A DNA stretch of 64,000 bases from NCBI RefSeq assembly GCF_022179525.1, contig NZ_BPQX01000034.1:31594-95593 (forward strand), written 5' to 3'. The notes beneath the pieces were generated by a model, which saw nothing but the letters and a program-made list of their open reading frames with translations, did no database searches and was not told where the DNA came from. This stretch comes from Methylobacterium persicinum (GTDB taxonomy: Bacteria > Pseudomonadota > Alphaproteobacteria > Rhizobiales > Beijerinckiaceae). The translations under genes were made by a program, and so were the position numbers. Every line of letters starts with the position of its first letter. The first letter of the stretch is position 1. Of the stretch, positions 1-8,351 are shown one piece after another.

Positions 1-387
1 GACCGCTTCGTCCTCGTGGCCGCCCGGGGCGATCCCCTGGCCGGGCGGACGGAGGTGGCCTTCGCCGAGGTGCTGGAGCGGGAGATGGTCGGCCTCGACC
101 GCCGCAGCGCGATCAGCCGCTTCCTCGCCGAGAAGGCCGCCCGGGCCGGGTGCCCCATGCGCCTGCGGGCGCAGCTGCGCGGCTTCGAGCCCGTCTGCCG
201 GCTCGTCGCGGCCCGGGTGGGTCTGGCGATCCTGCCGGAGAGCACGGCGCTCCGGGCGGCCCGGACCCTCGCCATCGCCGTCGTCCCCCTCTCCGACCCC
301 TGGGCCCGCCGCGACCTGACCCTGTGCCTGCGGGACCTCGGCGCCCTGCCGCCCTTCACGCAGGCCCTGATCGACCGGCTGCGCTGA
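1..387 (+). CDS. LysR-family regulator, C-terminal fragment cut by window edge
   Basis: The reading frame is open from base 1, so the start lies outside the window. The visible 128 residues resemble the end of a LysR effector-binding domain: a segment on serine/arginine-rich strands, then the typical 'ARVGLAILPE' stretch and a last helix ending in 'ALIDRLR'. The DNA-binding N-terminus is not visible. It points toward the decarboxylase gene at 2552, but an insertion of about 2 kb now lies between them, so a regulatory link is only a guess. The effector cannot be read from the sequence. Confidence 0.75.
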   Translation, partial: DRFVLVAARGDPLAGRTEVAFAEVLEREMVGLDRRSAISRFLAEKAARAGCPMRLRAQLRGFEPVCRLVAARVGLAILPESTALRAARTLAIAVVPLSDPWARRDLTLCLRDLGALPPFTQALIDRLR

Positions 388-390
388 CAC

Positions 391-427
391 GGGGTGTCCC
401 GAGGGCTAAGCCCTCTGGCGGGTGCAG
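391..427. repeat. Left part of multi-hairpin dispersed repeat (copy A), interrupted by insertion
   Basis: This stretch holds the closing-stem strand (ggggtgtccc), a hairpin gagggc-taa-gccctc and the conserved box GGGTGCAG. It continues at 2440-2518 once the 428-2439 insertion is removed. The joined copy has the same order of stems as the intact copy at 20907-21010. Confidence 0.7.
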
Positions 428-451
428 CGGCCTTATGGAGCAAATGCACCA
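428..451 (+). repeat. Left terminal inverted repeat of the 2.0-kb element
   Basis: A 24-bp sequence that is the exact reverse complement of 2416-2439. The next base inward differs between the ends, so the repeat length is sharply defined. Confidence 0.85.
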
Positions 452-651
452 ATGAGGATTGAAGGCTATCTGCTTCGATCGCCGCTTGCGCCGGTTGGGA
501 GCCCCGATATTAGCTTGGCGGCAGGTGGATACGCCGTCACTGGCGCAGCTTTGTCGCCTTCATTCTGTTCGTCTGGACCGTCAGCGTTCGTGTTGTTGGG
601 TAGGCAGGTTCGGTCGATCTGGTCATTTCGCGCACCCAAGACCCAGCATGG

Positions 652-1421
652 GTGGGGACCGTGATCGGCTACCTGCTCAACCCATCGCCTTGGCTCGACA
701 TCATTCTTGTAGGCGGCGGCTTGGGCCTAATCTGGTGGGATGTCCGCCGCCCGCGTGGCTCGCCCGGTCTTGCAGGTGCGGCTGCTACCGCAGTTCCATC
801 ACTCAAGCAGGCCACCGCACCGGCTGCCATTGACCAGAAGGCAAGCAAGCCAGCCGAACAGGATCACGTCGCCTACCTTGAAAAGAAGCTTGAGGAAGCG
901 CGGGCAAATCTGATCCACGTGAATGCTGTCCGCCGGCTGTTCGAATTACCCGAGGACGGGCAGCCGCTAGATTTCCCGGTTCACATGAACCTAGCCCGCC
1001 TTTTCTTGACCGGCGAACTGATGGCGCTTGCGAAGGCGGCAATGACAAGCGGGAACGGTGCTCCACTCAACACGCGCGAGATCGCGACTTTCGTGATCCG
1101 GCATAAGGGGTGGACATTAAAGACCCTGTGCTTCGGCACGCGGTCGCGCACCGACTGGTCTACGTATTGGCGAAAGCCGCACGGCGTAATGCCATCACCT
1201 CCCCCGGCTACGACAAGGGCGTCACGCTATGGTCCCTGCTGGGGAGTGAGGTTCGGCTTTTGTCTCGGCCTTTGCGGGGCCTGGGAAGGCCGTGGGCGGC
1301 GATTTATCCAAGCTGCTTGGATAACCGGCTCGCACGACAAAGCGGCCGCTGGTGGCCCAATTTTAAAAGAATCTGCGCGAGTCCCGCCCGCAGGCTATTG
1401 ACCGATCACCCCAAAGGGTAG
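652..1421 (+). pseudogene. Membrane-anchored coiled-coil protein, broken by a frameshift
   Basis: The first part (652 to about 1112) encodes a membrane segment (residues about 10-27), an Ala/Pro linker, a charged coiled coil and a globular part with 'FPVHMNLARLF' and 'LNTREIATFVI'. Homology-like text then continues in another frame with 'DIKDPVLRHAVAHRLVYVL' and 'KGVTLWSLL'. One extra base near 1111-1113 (in aaggggtggac) would join the two into a single protein. The C-terminal domain resembles an uncharacterised family I recall from plasmids and mobile elements of Rhizobiales, with a helical 'LDTRELA...KAVAFRIV...GKRKGVRVW' pattern. The frame could instead be restored by programmed slippage on the G run, but I see no strong slippery heptamer. 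The function is unknown. Confidence 0.5.
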
Positions 1422-1463
1422 AGCTTAGAGCGGTTGGGCCAATACTTAGGCCCAATGTTGGAA

Positions 1464-1487
1464 AAGCCGGGGGTGGAGCCCCGGCTT
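1464..1487. terminator. Strong GC hairpin, terminator-like
   Basis: Bases 1464-1472 (aagccgggg) pair perfectly with 1479-1487 around a short loop. It sits just after the frameshifted gene. There is no clear T tract, so termination is inferred. Confidence 0.45.
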
Positions 1488-1506
1488 CCCATCACGTTCA
1501 GCAGAT

Positions 1507-1582
1507 CCCTTAGAAGGCTGCTGAGGTCGCTCTGACAACGTGCATCCTATGCACGCGCGCCCTCATGTCAACCTTCTAAGGG
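1507..1582. promoter_or_regulatory. 11-bp inverted repeat upstream of the small HTH gene
   Basis: CCCTTAGAAGG (1507-1517) recurs as its exact reverse complement at 1572-1582, with 54 bases between. The right arm is 24 bases before the start of the HTH gene, so the arms could be operator half-sites or a long-range hairpin. The AT-rich run ttctttatatc follows at once and could be a promoter -10 region. Confidence 0.35.
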
Positions 1583-1606
1583 CCCACATAAAGGGTTCTT
1601 TATATC

Positions 1607-1807
1607 ATGGTTGGCAATTCGAAACCGTCGCGTCACCTCACGCTCGAAGACGCGGTGATCATCTGGCACTGGCACTGGAACGGCGAGTTCCAGCATCGGA
1701 TCGCAGCGACGTTCGACGTCAATCCCGGTCGGGTGAACGAAGTCCTCAAGGGACGTCGCCACCCCGAGAGCCGGGCGCTCGCCCTCTCGCGTCGCCTCGC
1801 GGCTTAA
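1607..1807 (+). CDS. Small helix-turn-helix protein carried by the element
   Basis: A 66-residue protein, basic at its end, with a compact HTH-like segment: 'LTLEDAVIIWHWHW' followed by 'HRIAATFDVNPGRVNEVLKG', which reads as helix, turn and recognition helix. I recall similar short proteins in Rhizobiales genomes and on plasmids. It lies in the 428-2439 insertion, 12 bases before the DUF3892 gene on the same strand, so the two are probably co-transcribed. A plausible job is regulation of the element's own genes, perhaps through the inverted repeat at 1507-1582. The ribosome site is weak (aaggg, 14 bases upstream). Confidence 0.6.
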   Translation: MVGNSKPSRHLTLEDAVIIWHWHWNGEFQHRIAATFDVNPGRVNEVLKGRRHPESRALALSRRLAA

Positions 1808-1819
1808 GGGAGGTCGAAC

Positions 1820-2119
1820 ATGACTGTTACCGCATCAACGATTGTCGTACAGGCGTCCTGTATCCGTAAGCGTCCCAGCCATTACGACCCGCATACGCGG
1901 GTCGCGGGCATTGGCGGCTATCACGGTGGAAGCCGGTGGTACTTGTCGGAAGATGAAGCGATCCGCGACATCGATGCCGGCAAGTACCGCTTCTATACCT
2001 CCGTGAGCGGCCACTCCGTGTGGATCATCATCGCGAGCCACAACGGACGACGCTACCTTAAGACTGAGGCGGACGGCTACGCTCCGAACAATCTTCTGAG
2101 CCTGCCGGAGTGTCCGTAA
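1820..2119 (+). CDS. DUF3892 domain protein
   Basis: A 99-residue protein matching the DUF3892 pattern: an N-terminal 'CIRKRPSHYDPHTRVAGIGG' strand-turn, a central 'RWYLSEDEAIRDIDAGKYRFY' helix-strand, and the characteristic ending 'YLKTEADGYAPNNLLSLPEC'. Proteins of this family are short, of unknown function, and common in phage, plasmid and accessory regions. A good ribosome site (gggagg) precedes the ATG. The gene is cargo of the 2.0-kb element, and its last 62 bases overlap a gene on the other strand. Confidence 0.75.
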   Translation: MTVTASTIVVQASCIRKRPSHYDPHTRVAGIGGYHGGSRWYLSEDEAIRDIDAGKYRFYTSVSGHSVWIIIASHNGRRYLKTEADGYAPNNLLSLPECP

Positions 2120-2267
2120 GCATCTGAAACGGGCTCTTGGCTCCCTCGGGGTCAAGAGCCCAGCTTAGAGCTTGCTGAGCGGCGTAAAGCTCTGCGTGCC
2201 GCTCGACTTGTTGCGGATCGAGAAGCGCACCGCGGATGTGGTCCAACTCTCTCTGAACGAACGACAT
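2058..2267 (-). CDS. Small hypothetical protein of the element
   Basis: A 69-residue protein beginning 'MSFVQRELDHIRGALLDP' and containing 'ELYAAQQALSWALDP' and 'AGSEDC'. From memory, this arrangement (SFV-ERELDRI, AAQQAL-WALEP, GSEDC) recurs in short uncharacterised Rhizobiales proteins. A GGAG ribosome site lies 8 bases before the ATG. It overlaps the 3' end of the DUF3892 gene tail to tail. It is mostly helical, has no membrane segment, and no function can be assigned. Confidence 0.45.
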   Translation of the reverse strand: MSFVQRELDHIRGALLDPQQVERHAELYAAQQALSWALDPEGAKSPFQMLTDTPAGSEDCSERSRPPQS

Positions 2268-2415
2268 AAGTGGCTCCGTAAGACTTGCCGGCCAAACCCA
2301 TCGGCGTAGCGTGGTGATCCCGGCCTCTGCGGGTTAGGGATTGTCAGTCGGAACCACCCCATCGCGCGAAGCGGCGGCCCTAATCCGGTCGCCGTTCTCG
2401 TTTGCTCTTATCCCG

Positions 2416-2439
2416 TGGTGCATTTGCTCCATAAGGCCG
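2416..2439 (-). repeat. Right terminal inverted repeat of the 2.0-kb element
   Basis: The exact reverse complement of 428-451, followed directly by the second copy of the 8-bp direct repeat GGGTGCAG at 2440-2447. Confidence 0.85.
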
Positions 2440-2518
2440 GGGTGCAGGGTGGCGCCCTGCCTCCCCCAGGGGCGTCGCCCCTGGACCCCACCAAAGGGCT
2501 TGGCCCTTTGGGAACCCC
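2440..2518. repeat. Right part of multi-hairpin dispersed repeat (copy A)
   Basis: It contains the hairpins gcaggg...ccctgc, ccaggggc-gtc-gcccctgg and ccaaaggg...ccctttgg, then the closing strand gggaacccc that pairs back to 391-400. The box accccaccaaaggg is shared word for word with copy B at 20907-21010. It lies just upstream of the decarboxylase gene. Confidence 0.7.
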
Positions 2519-2551
2519 GGACTAGCCTCGCGGCGTGTTGGGGGAACAGCG

Positions 2552-4240
2552 ATGACCATCACCACCGTCGAGGCGGCCGGGCGTCGCCGGGGGGCGGAAC
2601 TGCTTGTGGAGGTGCTGCGCTCCGAAGGGGTGCGCTACATCTTCGGCAACCCCGGCACCACCGAACTGCCCCTCATCGACGCCCTCACCGAGGCGCCGGA
2701 CGTCGCCTACGTCCTCGCCCTGCAGGAGGCCACCGCCGTGGCCATGGCGGACGGCTACGCCCAGGGCGCCCGGCGCCCGGCCTTCCTCAACCTGCACACC
2801 GCCGGGGGCCTCGGCCACGGCATGGGCAGCCTCGTGAACTCCCAGGTCTCGGGCACGCCGCTGGTCGTCACCGCCGGCCAGCAGGACCTGCGCCACGCCC
2901 TCACCGACCCGCTGCTGATGGGCGACCTCGTGGCCATCGCCGACCCGGTGGTGAAGTGGGCCCGGGAGGTGACGAGCCCGGACCAGATCCCCATCCTCCT
3001 GCGCCGGGCCTTCCACGATTGCGCCGCCGCGCCCTCCGGCCCGGTCTTCCTGTCCCTCCCCATGGACGTGATGGACGCCCTGACCGACGTGCCGGCCGGC
3101 GAGACCTCGACCATCGACCAGAGGGCCGTGGCGGGCTCCCTCGACCGCCTCGCCGACAGGCTCGCCGCGGTCCCGCCGGGGCGGCTCGCGCTGATCGCCG
3201 GGGACGAGATCGATTCCTCCGACGCCGCCGCGCAGACCGTGGCGCTGGCCGACCTGATGGCCGCCCCGGTCTACGGCTCGTCCTGGCCGGCGCACATTCC
3301 CTTCCCCACGAGCCACCCCCTCTGGGCCGGCAACCTGCCGACCCGGGCCGACGCCATCGCGGGCCTCCTCGGCCGCTACGATGCGGTGTTCGCGCTGGGA
3401 GGCAAGTCGCTCATCACCGTGCTCTATTCGGAGGTCTCGGCGGTGCCGCCGGGAACCGCCGTGTTCCAGCTCTCGGCCGACGTGCGCGACCTCGGCCGCA
3501 CCTACGCCACGGCTCTCTCGACGGTGGGCGACATCCGCGCCTCCCTGGACGCCCTGCTGCCGCTGCTGGCCCCCCGGGTGGCCGACAGGGCCGACGCCTT
3601 CGCGCGGCTGCGGGCGGAGGCGGTGACGGCCCAGGCCGAGCGCCGCCGCGCCCTGAACGCGGCGGCCGATTCCGCCTTCGAGGACCCGGTGATCGCCCCC
3701 CTGGTGGCGGCCCGGGAAGTCGCCCGCGCCGTGGGGGCGCAGACCACCATCGTCGACGAGGCCCCGGCGACGCTCACCCACCTGCGCACCTTCCTCGACA
3801 GCCCCTCGACGCACCAATACGCGGCGATGCGCGGCGGCGTCCTCGGCTGGGGCATGCCGGCGGCGGTGGGGTTCTCCCTCGGGATCGACCGGGCGCCGGT
3901 GGTCTGCGTGGTGGGGGACGGGGCGGCGATGTATTCCCCGCAAGCGCTCTGGACGGCCGCGCACGAAAAGCTGCCCGTCACCTTCGTGGTGATCAACAAC
4001 GCCGAGTACAACATCCTGAAGAACTACATGAAGGGCCAGTCCCACTACGCCTCGGCCCGGGCCAACCGGTTCATCGCCATGGACCTCACCGACCCGCGCA
4101 TCGACTTTCTGGCCTTGGCCGCCTCGATGGGCGTGCCGGCCAAGCGGGTGATGCGGGCCGTCGACATCGCCCCCGCCATTGAGGCCGGGATCGCGTCAGG
4201 CGGGGCGAACCTCGTGGAGGTGGTGGTGCGGGCGGGGTAG
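2552..4240 (+). CDS. mdlC: Thiamine-diphosphate enzyme, benzoylformate decarboxylase-like
   Basis: A 562-residue ThDP-dependent 2-oxoacid decarboxylase of normal family length. The N-terminal pyrimidine-binding domain has 'FGNPGTTELPLIDAL' and the catalytic glutamate at about residue 59. 'NLHTAGG' follows, with His82 at the place of the active-site histidine of benzoylformate decarboxylase. The C-terminal pyrophosphate domain carries 'GDGAAMYSPQ' ending in 'VINN' (about residues 454-482), the metal/ThDP motif. Acetolactate synthases would also have an FAD-type middle domain signature and usually an ssu partner, which are not evident here. The expected reaction is benzoylformate to benzaldehyde plus CO2, but another 2-oxoacid may be the true substrate. 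It stands alone behind a dispersed repeat; the ribosome site is gggga. Confidence 0.75.
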   Translation: MTITTVEAAGRRRGAELLVEVLRSEGVRYIFGNPGTTELPLIDALTEAPDVAYVLALQEATAVAMADGYAQGARRPAFLNLHTAGGLGHGMGSLVNSQVSGTPLVVTAGQQDLRHALTDPLLMGDLVAIADPVVKWAREVTSPDQIPILLRRAFHDCAAAPSGPVFLSLPMDVMDALTDVPAGETSTIDQRAVAGSLDRLADRLAAVPPGRLALIAGDEIDSSDAAAQTVALADLMAAPVYGSSWPAHIPFPTSHPLWAGNLPTRADAIAGLLGRYDAVFALGGKSLITVLYSEVSAVPPGTAVFQLSADVRDLGRTYATALSTVGDIRASLDALLPLLAPRVADRADAFARLRAEAVTAQAERRRALNAAADSAFEDPVIAPLVAAREVARAVGAQTTIVDEAPATLTHLRTFLDSPSTHQYAAMRGGVLGWGMPAAVGFSLGIDRAPVVCVVGDGAAMYSPQALWTAAHEKLPVTFVVINNAEYNILKNYMKGQSHYASARANRFIAMDLTDPRIDFLALAASMGVPAKRVMRAVDIAPAIEAGIASGGANLVEVVVRAG

Positions 4241-4248
4241 GGGGCCGA

Positions 4249-4292
4249 TTGACAACCGCTGTCGCGGCGACAATGTCTGTACGTCACGACAG
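4249..4292 (+). promoter_or_regulatory. Promoter and palindromic operator of the toxin-antitoxin operon
   Basis: A TTGACA hexamer (4249-4254) is followed by a palindrome TGTCG-cgg-CGACA (4260-4272) and a second TGTC...GACA pair (4274-4291), just before the antitoxin start. Paired palindromes over the promoter fit autorepression by a Phd-type antitoxin. The -10 hexamer is not obvious. Confidence 0.5.
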
Positions 4293-4305
4293 GGGGAGGC
4301 CGGAG

Positions 4306-4560
4306 ATGGCTGCGCGCACTTTCACCAGCCGCGAATTCAACCGTGAACCGAGCCGCATCAAGCGCGCCGCCACCGAGGGCTTGGTCGTCATCACCGAGCG
4401 CGGCAAGCCGATCATGGCCGTACTGCCCTATGGCGCGTACGAGAGCCTGAGGGCGGGCGCCGGCACCATCCTCGATGCCCTCGACATGGACGGCGTCGGC
4501 GAGATCGAGATCGATTTCACCCGGCCCCCGACGCACCCACGCGCGGCCACCTTCGACTGA
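4306..4560 (+). CDS. Phd/YefM-type antitoxin
   Basis: An 84-residue protein whose N-terminus 'TFTSREFNREPSRIKRAA' and 'GLVVITERGKPIMAVLPY' match the DNA-binding fold of Phd/YefM antitoxins. The acidic C-terminal tail is the usual toxin-wrapping part. The ATG at 4306 is chosen over an earlier TTG because of the aggccggag ribosome site and because translation from 4249 would run through the operator. It overlaps the toxin by one base (TGATG), which implies translational coupling. The likely role is neutralising the VapC toxin and repressing the operon. Confidence 0.85.
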   Translation: MAARTFTSREFNREPSRIKRAATEGLVVITERGKPIMAVLPYGAYESLRAGAGTILDALDMDGVGEIEIDFTRPPTHPRAATFD

Positions 4561-4985
4561 TGTATCTCCTCGACACCAACGTCCTGTCCGAATTGCGCAA
4601 GCGGCGCAGCGGACGGATCGATCCGGCGGTCGAGGCCTGGGCGAACGGGACCGATCCGGCGCGGCTCCACCTGTCGGTCATCACGATCATGGAGGTCGAG
4701 TTCGGCATCGCCCAGCTCGACCGCCGCGACGGCACGCAGGCGGCCACCCTCCGGCTCTGGCTTCACGAAAAGGTCCTGCCGGCCTTCGCCGGGCGCATCC
4801 TACCGATCGACACACCCATCGCCCTGCGCTGTGCGCATCTCCACGTCCCCGATCCGAGGAGCGAACGCGACGCCTGGATCGCCGCCACCGGCCTCGTCCA
4901 CGGCCTGACGGTCGTGACCCGCAACACCGCCGACTTCGCCGCGACGGGCGTGACGCTCCTCGATCCGTGGCGGTTGGGGGATTGA
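4560..4985 (+). CDS. vapC: VapC-family PIN-domain toxin
   Basis: A 141-residue PIN-domain ribonuclease. The acidic residues that bind the catalytic metal are visible: Asp5 in 'LLDTNVLSELRK', a Glu in 'IMEVEFG', an Asp in 'SERDAWIAATG' and the last Asp in 'TRNTADF'. Length and motifs are normal, so it is probably active. VapC toxins cut RNA, often tRNA, when freed from their antitoxin. The gene starts on the last base of the antitoxin stop codon. It ends one base before the end of mntH on the opposite strand. Confidence 0.88.
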   Translation: MYLLDTNVLSELRKRRSGRIDPAVEAWANGTDPARLHLSVITIMEVEFGIAQLDRRDGTQAATLRLWLHEKVLPAFAGRILPIDTPIALRCAHLHVPDPRSERDAWIAATGLVHGLTVVTRNTADFAATGVTLLDPWRLGD

Positions 4986-4986
4986 G

Positions 4987-6318
<1,332 letters not shown>

Positions 6319-6329
6319 TCAGCCCTTCG

Positions 6330-6347
6330 ATATAGCTGATGCTATAT
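6330..6347. promoter_or_regulatory. Operator-like palindrome between mntH and mntR
   Basis: ATATAGC-tgat-GCTATAT is a perfect 7+4+7 palindrome that begins 12 bases upstream of the mntH start. AT-rich palindromes of this size are bound by DtxR/MntR dimers, and the regulator gene lies next door. Direct binding is inferred. Confidence 0.6.
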
Positions 6348-6465
6348 AGAAAAGCCGAGGCTCGCGGCAAGGCTCGGGACGCCGCGTGCGATTGCAACCC
6401 GATCGGGCTAGGTTCTAGAGCAGGGCTCTGACGGCGGGATCGACGCCCCGGAGGAGGCCGCGCGG

Positions 6466-6924
6466 ATGCAGGAACCGGAAGGCTCGGAGCGGAGCGAGAC
6501 CGCCCTGGTCGATCCCGAGCGGCATGTCGAAAGCTTCCGGCAGGCCCGGGAGGCCCGGCGGCTTGAGCTGGTCGAGGATTACGTCGAGCTGATCGATGAC
6601 CTGATCGGCGACGGCGGCGAGGCGCGGCAGGTCGACATCGCGGCGCGGCTCGGGGTCGCGCAGCCGACCGTCGCCAAGATGCTCAAGCGCCTGTGCGACG
6701 AGGGGCTGGTGCAGCAGCGGCCCTATCGCGGGGTGTTCCTGACGGAGGCCGGCAAGCGGCTGGCCGGGGAGGCGCGGGAGCGCCACCGGATCGTCGAGCG
6801 GTTCCTCTGCGCCCTGGGCGTCAGCCCCGAGACCGCCCGGCGCGACGCCGAGGGCATCGAGCACCACGTCAGCGCGGAGACGCTGGAGGCATTCCGCGCC
6901 TTCGCCGAGGGACGCCGGGGATAG
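6466..6924 (+). CDS. mntR: DtxR/MntR-family metal-dependent repressor
   Basis: A 152-residue protein. The winged helix is visible as '[29 protein letters not shown]' followed by the wing '[11 protein letters not shown]'. A dimerisation/metal domain with '[15 protein letters not shown]' and '[10 protein letters not shown]' follows, which supplies the typical His and Glu ligands. It has no C-terminal SH3 domain, like MntR rather than DtxR. The expected role is Mn2+-dependent repression of mntH, which is divergent and has a palindrome at its promoter. The N-terminal 20 acidic residues are longer than in Bacillus MntR. The ribosome site ggagg is good. Confidence 0.85.
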   Translation: MQEPEGSERSETALVDPERHVESFRQAREARRLELVEDYVELIDDLIGDGGEARQVDIAARLGVAQPTVAKMLKRLCDEGLVQQRPYRGVFLTEAGKRLAGEARERHRIVERFLCALGVSPETARRDAEGIEHHVSAETLEAFRAFAEGRRG

Positions 6925-6933
6925 GCCGCCCCC

Positions 6934-8118
6934 TCACACTGTCGGCGCGGCCACCTTCTGGCGCAGGCCCATGATGACGGCGCGGAGGATGTCGGCCTCG
7001 GCCTCGTCGGGGGTCGGCACCACGCCGACCCGGGCGGCGTAGATGCGCTCGTGGACGAAGGCGAGCTTGGCGATCACCGCCGGCGTCAGCTTGAACGGGT
7101 AGAGCGCCGGCTGGCCCATGCTGCTGGAGAGGGAGTTCACCGCGTAGGTCAGCGGCAACCACGCCTCGATCAGCCGGTCCATGTCCGACGTGTCGTAGGG
7201 GTCGAAGTCGATCACCGTCGGCGCTTCCGACCCGTGGCGCAGGCGGGGCCGCACGTGCAGCTCGAAGGTCGAGGCGGTCTCGATCGTGTCGACGATGTGC
7301 AGGTAGTGGGCGAAGGTCTCGGCGAAATCCTCCCAGGGATGGGCGGTGGCGTAGGCCGAAACGTAGCTCTCCCCCCAGTCGGAGGGGGCGCCCCTGGCGT
7401 AATGGTCCTGCAGGGCGTGGACGTAGTTGCGGCTCTCGTCGCCGAACAGGGCGCGGAACGGCTCCATGAAGGGCCCGTTCATGACGAGCAGGTACCAGAA
7501 ATAATGCCCGATCTCGTGGCGGAAGTGCCCGAGGAGGGTGCGGTAATGCTCGCCGAACAGGATGCGGCGGCGCTCCCGCTCCACGTCGTCGGCCTCGGCG
7601 ATGTTCATGGTGATGAGGCCGTTGATGTGGCCCGTCAGCACGGAGGGCCCGCCCCCCGCCCCCTCGGACGGGTCCACCAGGAAGTCGAAGGCCAGCCCGT
7701 CCGTGTACTGGAGGCGGGTGGCGAGGGGCAGTTCTAGGCGCAGGAGCGAGTAGAACAGCCGGTGCTTGGCCGCCTCGATCTGCCGCCAGCGGGCGAGGTT
7801 CCACGGCGCGGTGAGGTCCGGCACGACCCGGTTGTGGCGGCAGCAGGTGCAGAAGACGTCCGCGCTCTCCTCTGCGACGAGCCAGTTGCAGGCGTTCCAG
7901 ACGGCGTTCTGGCAGTAGCGGTAGCGCGGCCCCGGATCCGCATAGGCGTGGAAGATCTGCGCCCCGCCCATCTGGAGATGCCGCGAGAAGCCTGCGGGCT
8001 CCAGGGCCGAGACCTCGTGGCGGGCGCAGACGTAGCCGAGGCGGCGCTCACAGCTCTCGCAGCCGGTCGCCTCAAAGGTGACCGGCTGGTCGCAGGCCTG
8101 GCACTGGAAGATCTTCAT
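6934..8118 (-). CDS. Putative zinc-binding metallopeptidase
   Basis: A 394-residue protein. The first 100 residues hold several CxxC pairs ('CQACDQP', 'CESCERRLGYVC', 'CTCCRHN') that form zinc ribbons. The rest has 'HFRHEIGHYFWYLL', an HExxH-like zinc-peptidase helix with HEIGH as its core, and a distal 'ESYVSAYATAHPWEDFAETFAHYLHI' that can give the third ligand. This matches the family annotated as putative zinc-binding metallopeptidase. The start at 8118 ('MKIFQCQACD') is preferred over 8142 because the family begins there. It is divergent from the transglutaminase operon, and I recall this pairing in other genomes. Substrates are unknown. Confidence 0.8.
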   Translation of the reverse strand: MKIFQCQACDQPVTFEATGCESCERRLGYVCARHEVSALEPAGFSRHLQMGGAQIFHAYADPGPRYRYCQNAVWNACNWLVAEESADVFCTCCRHNRVVPDLTAPWNLARWRQIEAAKHRLFYSLLRLELPLATRLQYTDGLAFDFLVDPSEGAGGGPSVLTGHINGLITMNIAEADDVERERRRILFGEHYRTLLGHFRHEIGHYFWYLLVMNGPFMEPFRALFGDESRNYVHALQDHYARGAPSDWGESYVSAYATAHPWEDFAETFAHYLHIVDTIETASTFELHVRPRLRHGSEAPTVIDFDPYDTSDMDRLIEAWLPLTYAVNSLSSSMGQPALYPFKLTPAVIAKLAFVHERIYAARVGVVPTPDEAEADILRAVIMGLRQKVAAPTV

Positions 8119-8131
8119 GATGGGGGCCCCA

Positions 8132-8151
8132 GGGGCCGGCACGCCGGCCCC
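8132..8151. other. Perfect 9-bp GC hairpin in the divergent intergenic region
   Basis: GGGGCCGGC (8132-8140) and GCCGGCCCC (8143-8151) face each other across two bases. It lies just upstream of the metallopeptidase start and could act in its leader. The rest of 8152-8351 shows nothing else recognisable. Confidence 0.35.
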
Positions 8152-8351
8152 TCGCGATCAAGCGGAGGGAAAAGGCAAAGTTCCTGCCGGACGGCGAAGG
8201 GGAGGGGTGCGAGGGAGGAGACGGGTGTGAGACGAGGGATCAGAGGGCTCTCCCGCACGGAAATTGCTTTGCAGGCCGCGCCTGCCCCATAACCGGAGCC
8301 GCGCCGGTCCGGTCCGCGCCATCCTGCCCGCGATCCTGAGACGGAGCCCCC

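Larger units (their letters stand above)
428..2439. mobile_element. 2.0-kb insertion with 24-bp terminal inverted repeats and 8-bp target duplication
   Basis: Bases 428-451 and 2416-2439 are perfect 24-bp inverted repeats (outer ends CGGCCTTATGG). Both ends are flanked by the direct repeat GGGTGCAG (420-427 and 2440-2447), as expected for an 8-bp target-site duplication. Joining the flanks restores a dispersed repeat with the same layout as the intact copy at 20907-21010, which serves as an internal picture of the empty site. The contents are lower in GC and unlike the neighbours: a frameshifted coiled-coil gene, a small HTH gene, a DUF3892 gene and a small reverse-strand gene. I see no transposase, so it is either non-autonomous or uses an unrecognised enzyme. 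Several IS families make 8-bp duplications, and I cannot assign one. Confidence 0.8.
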
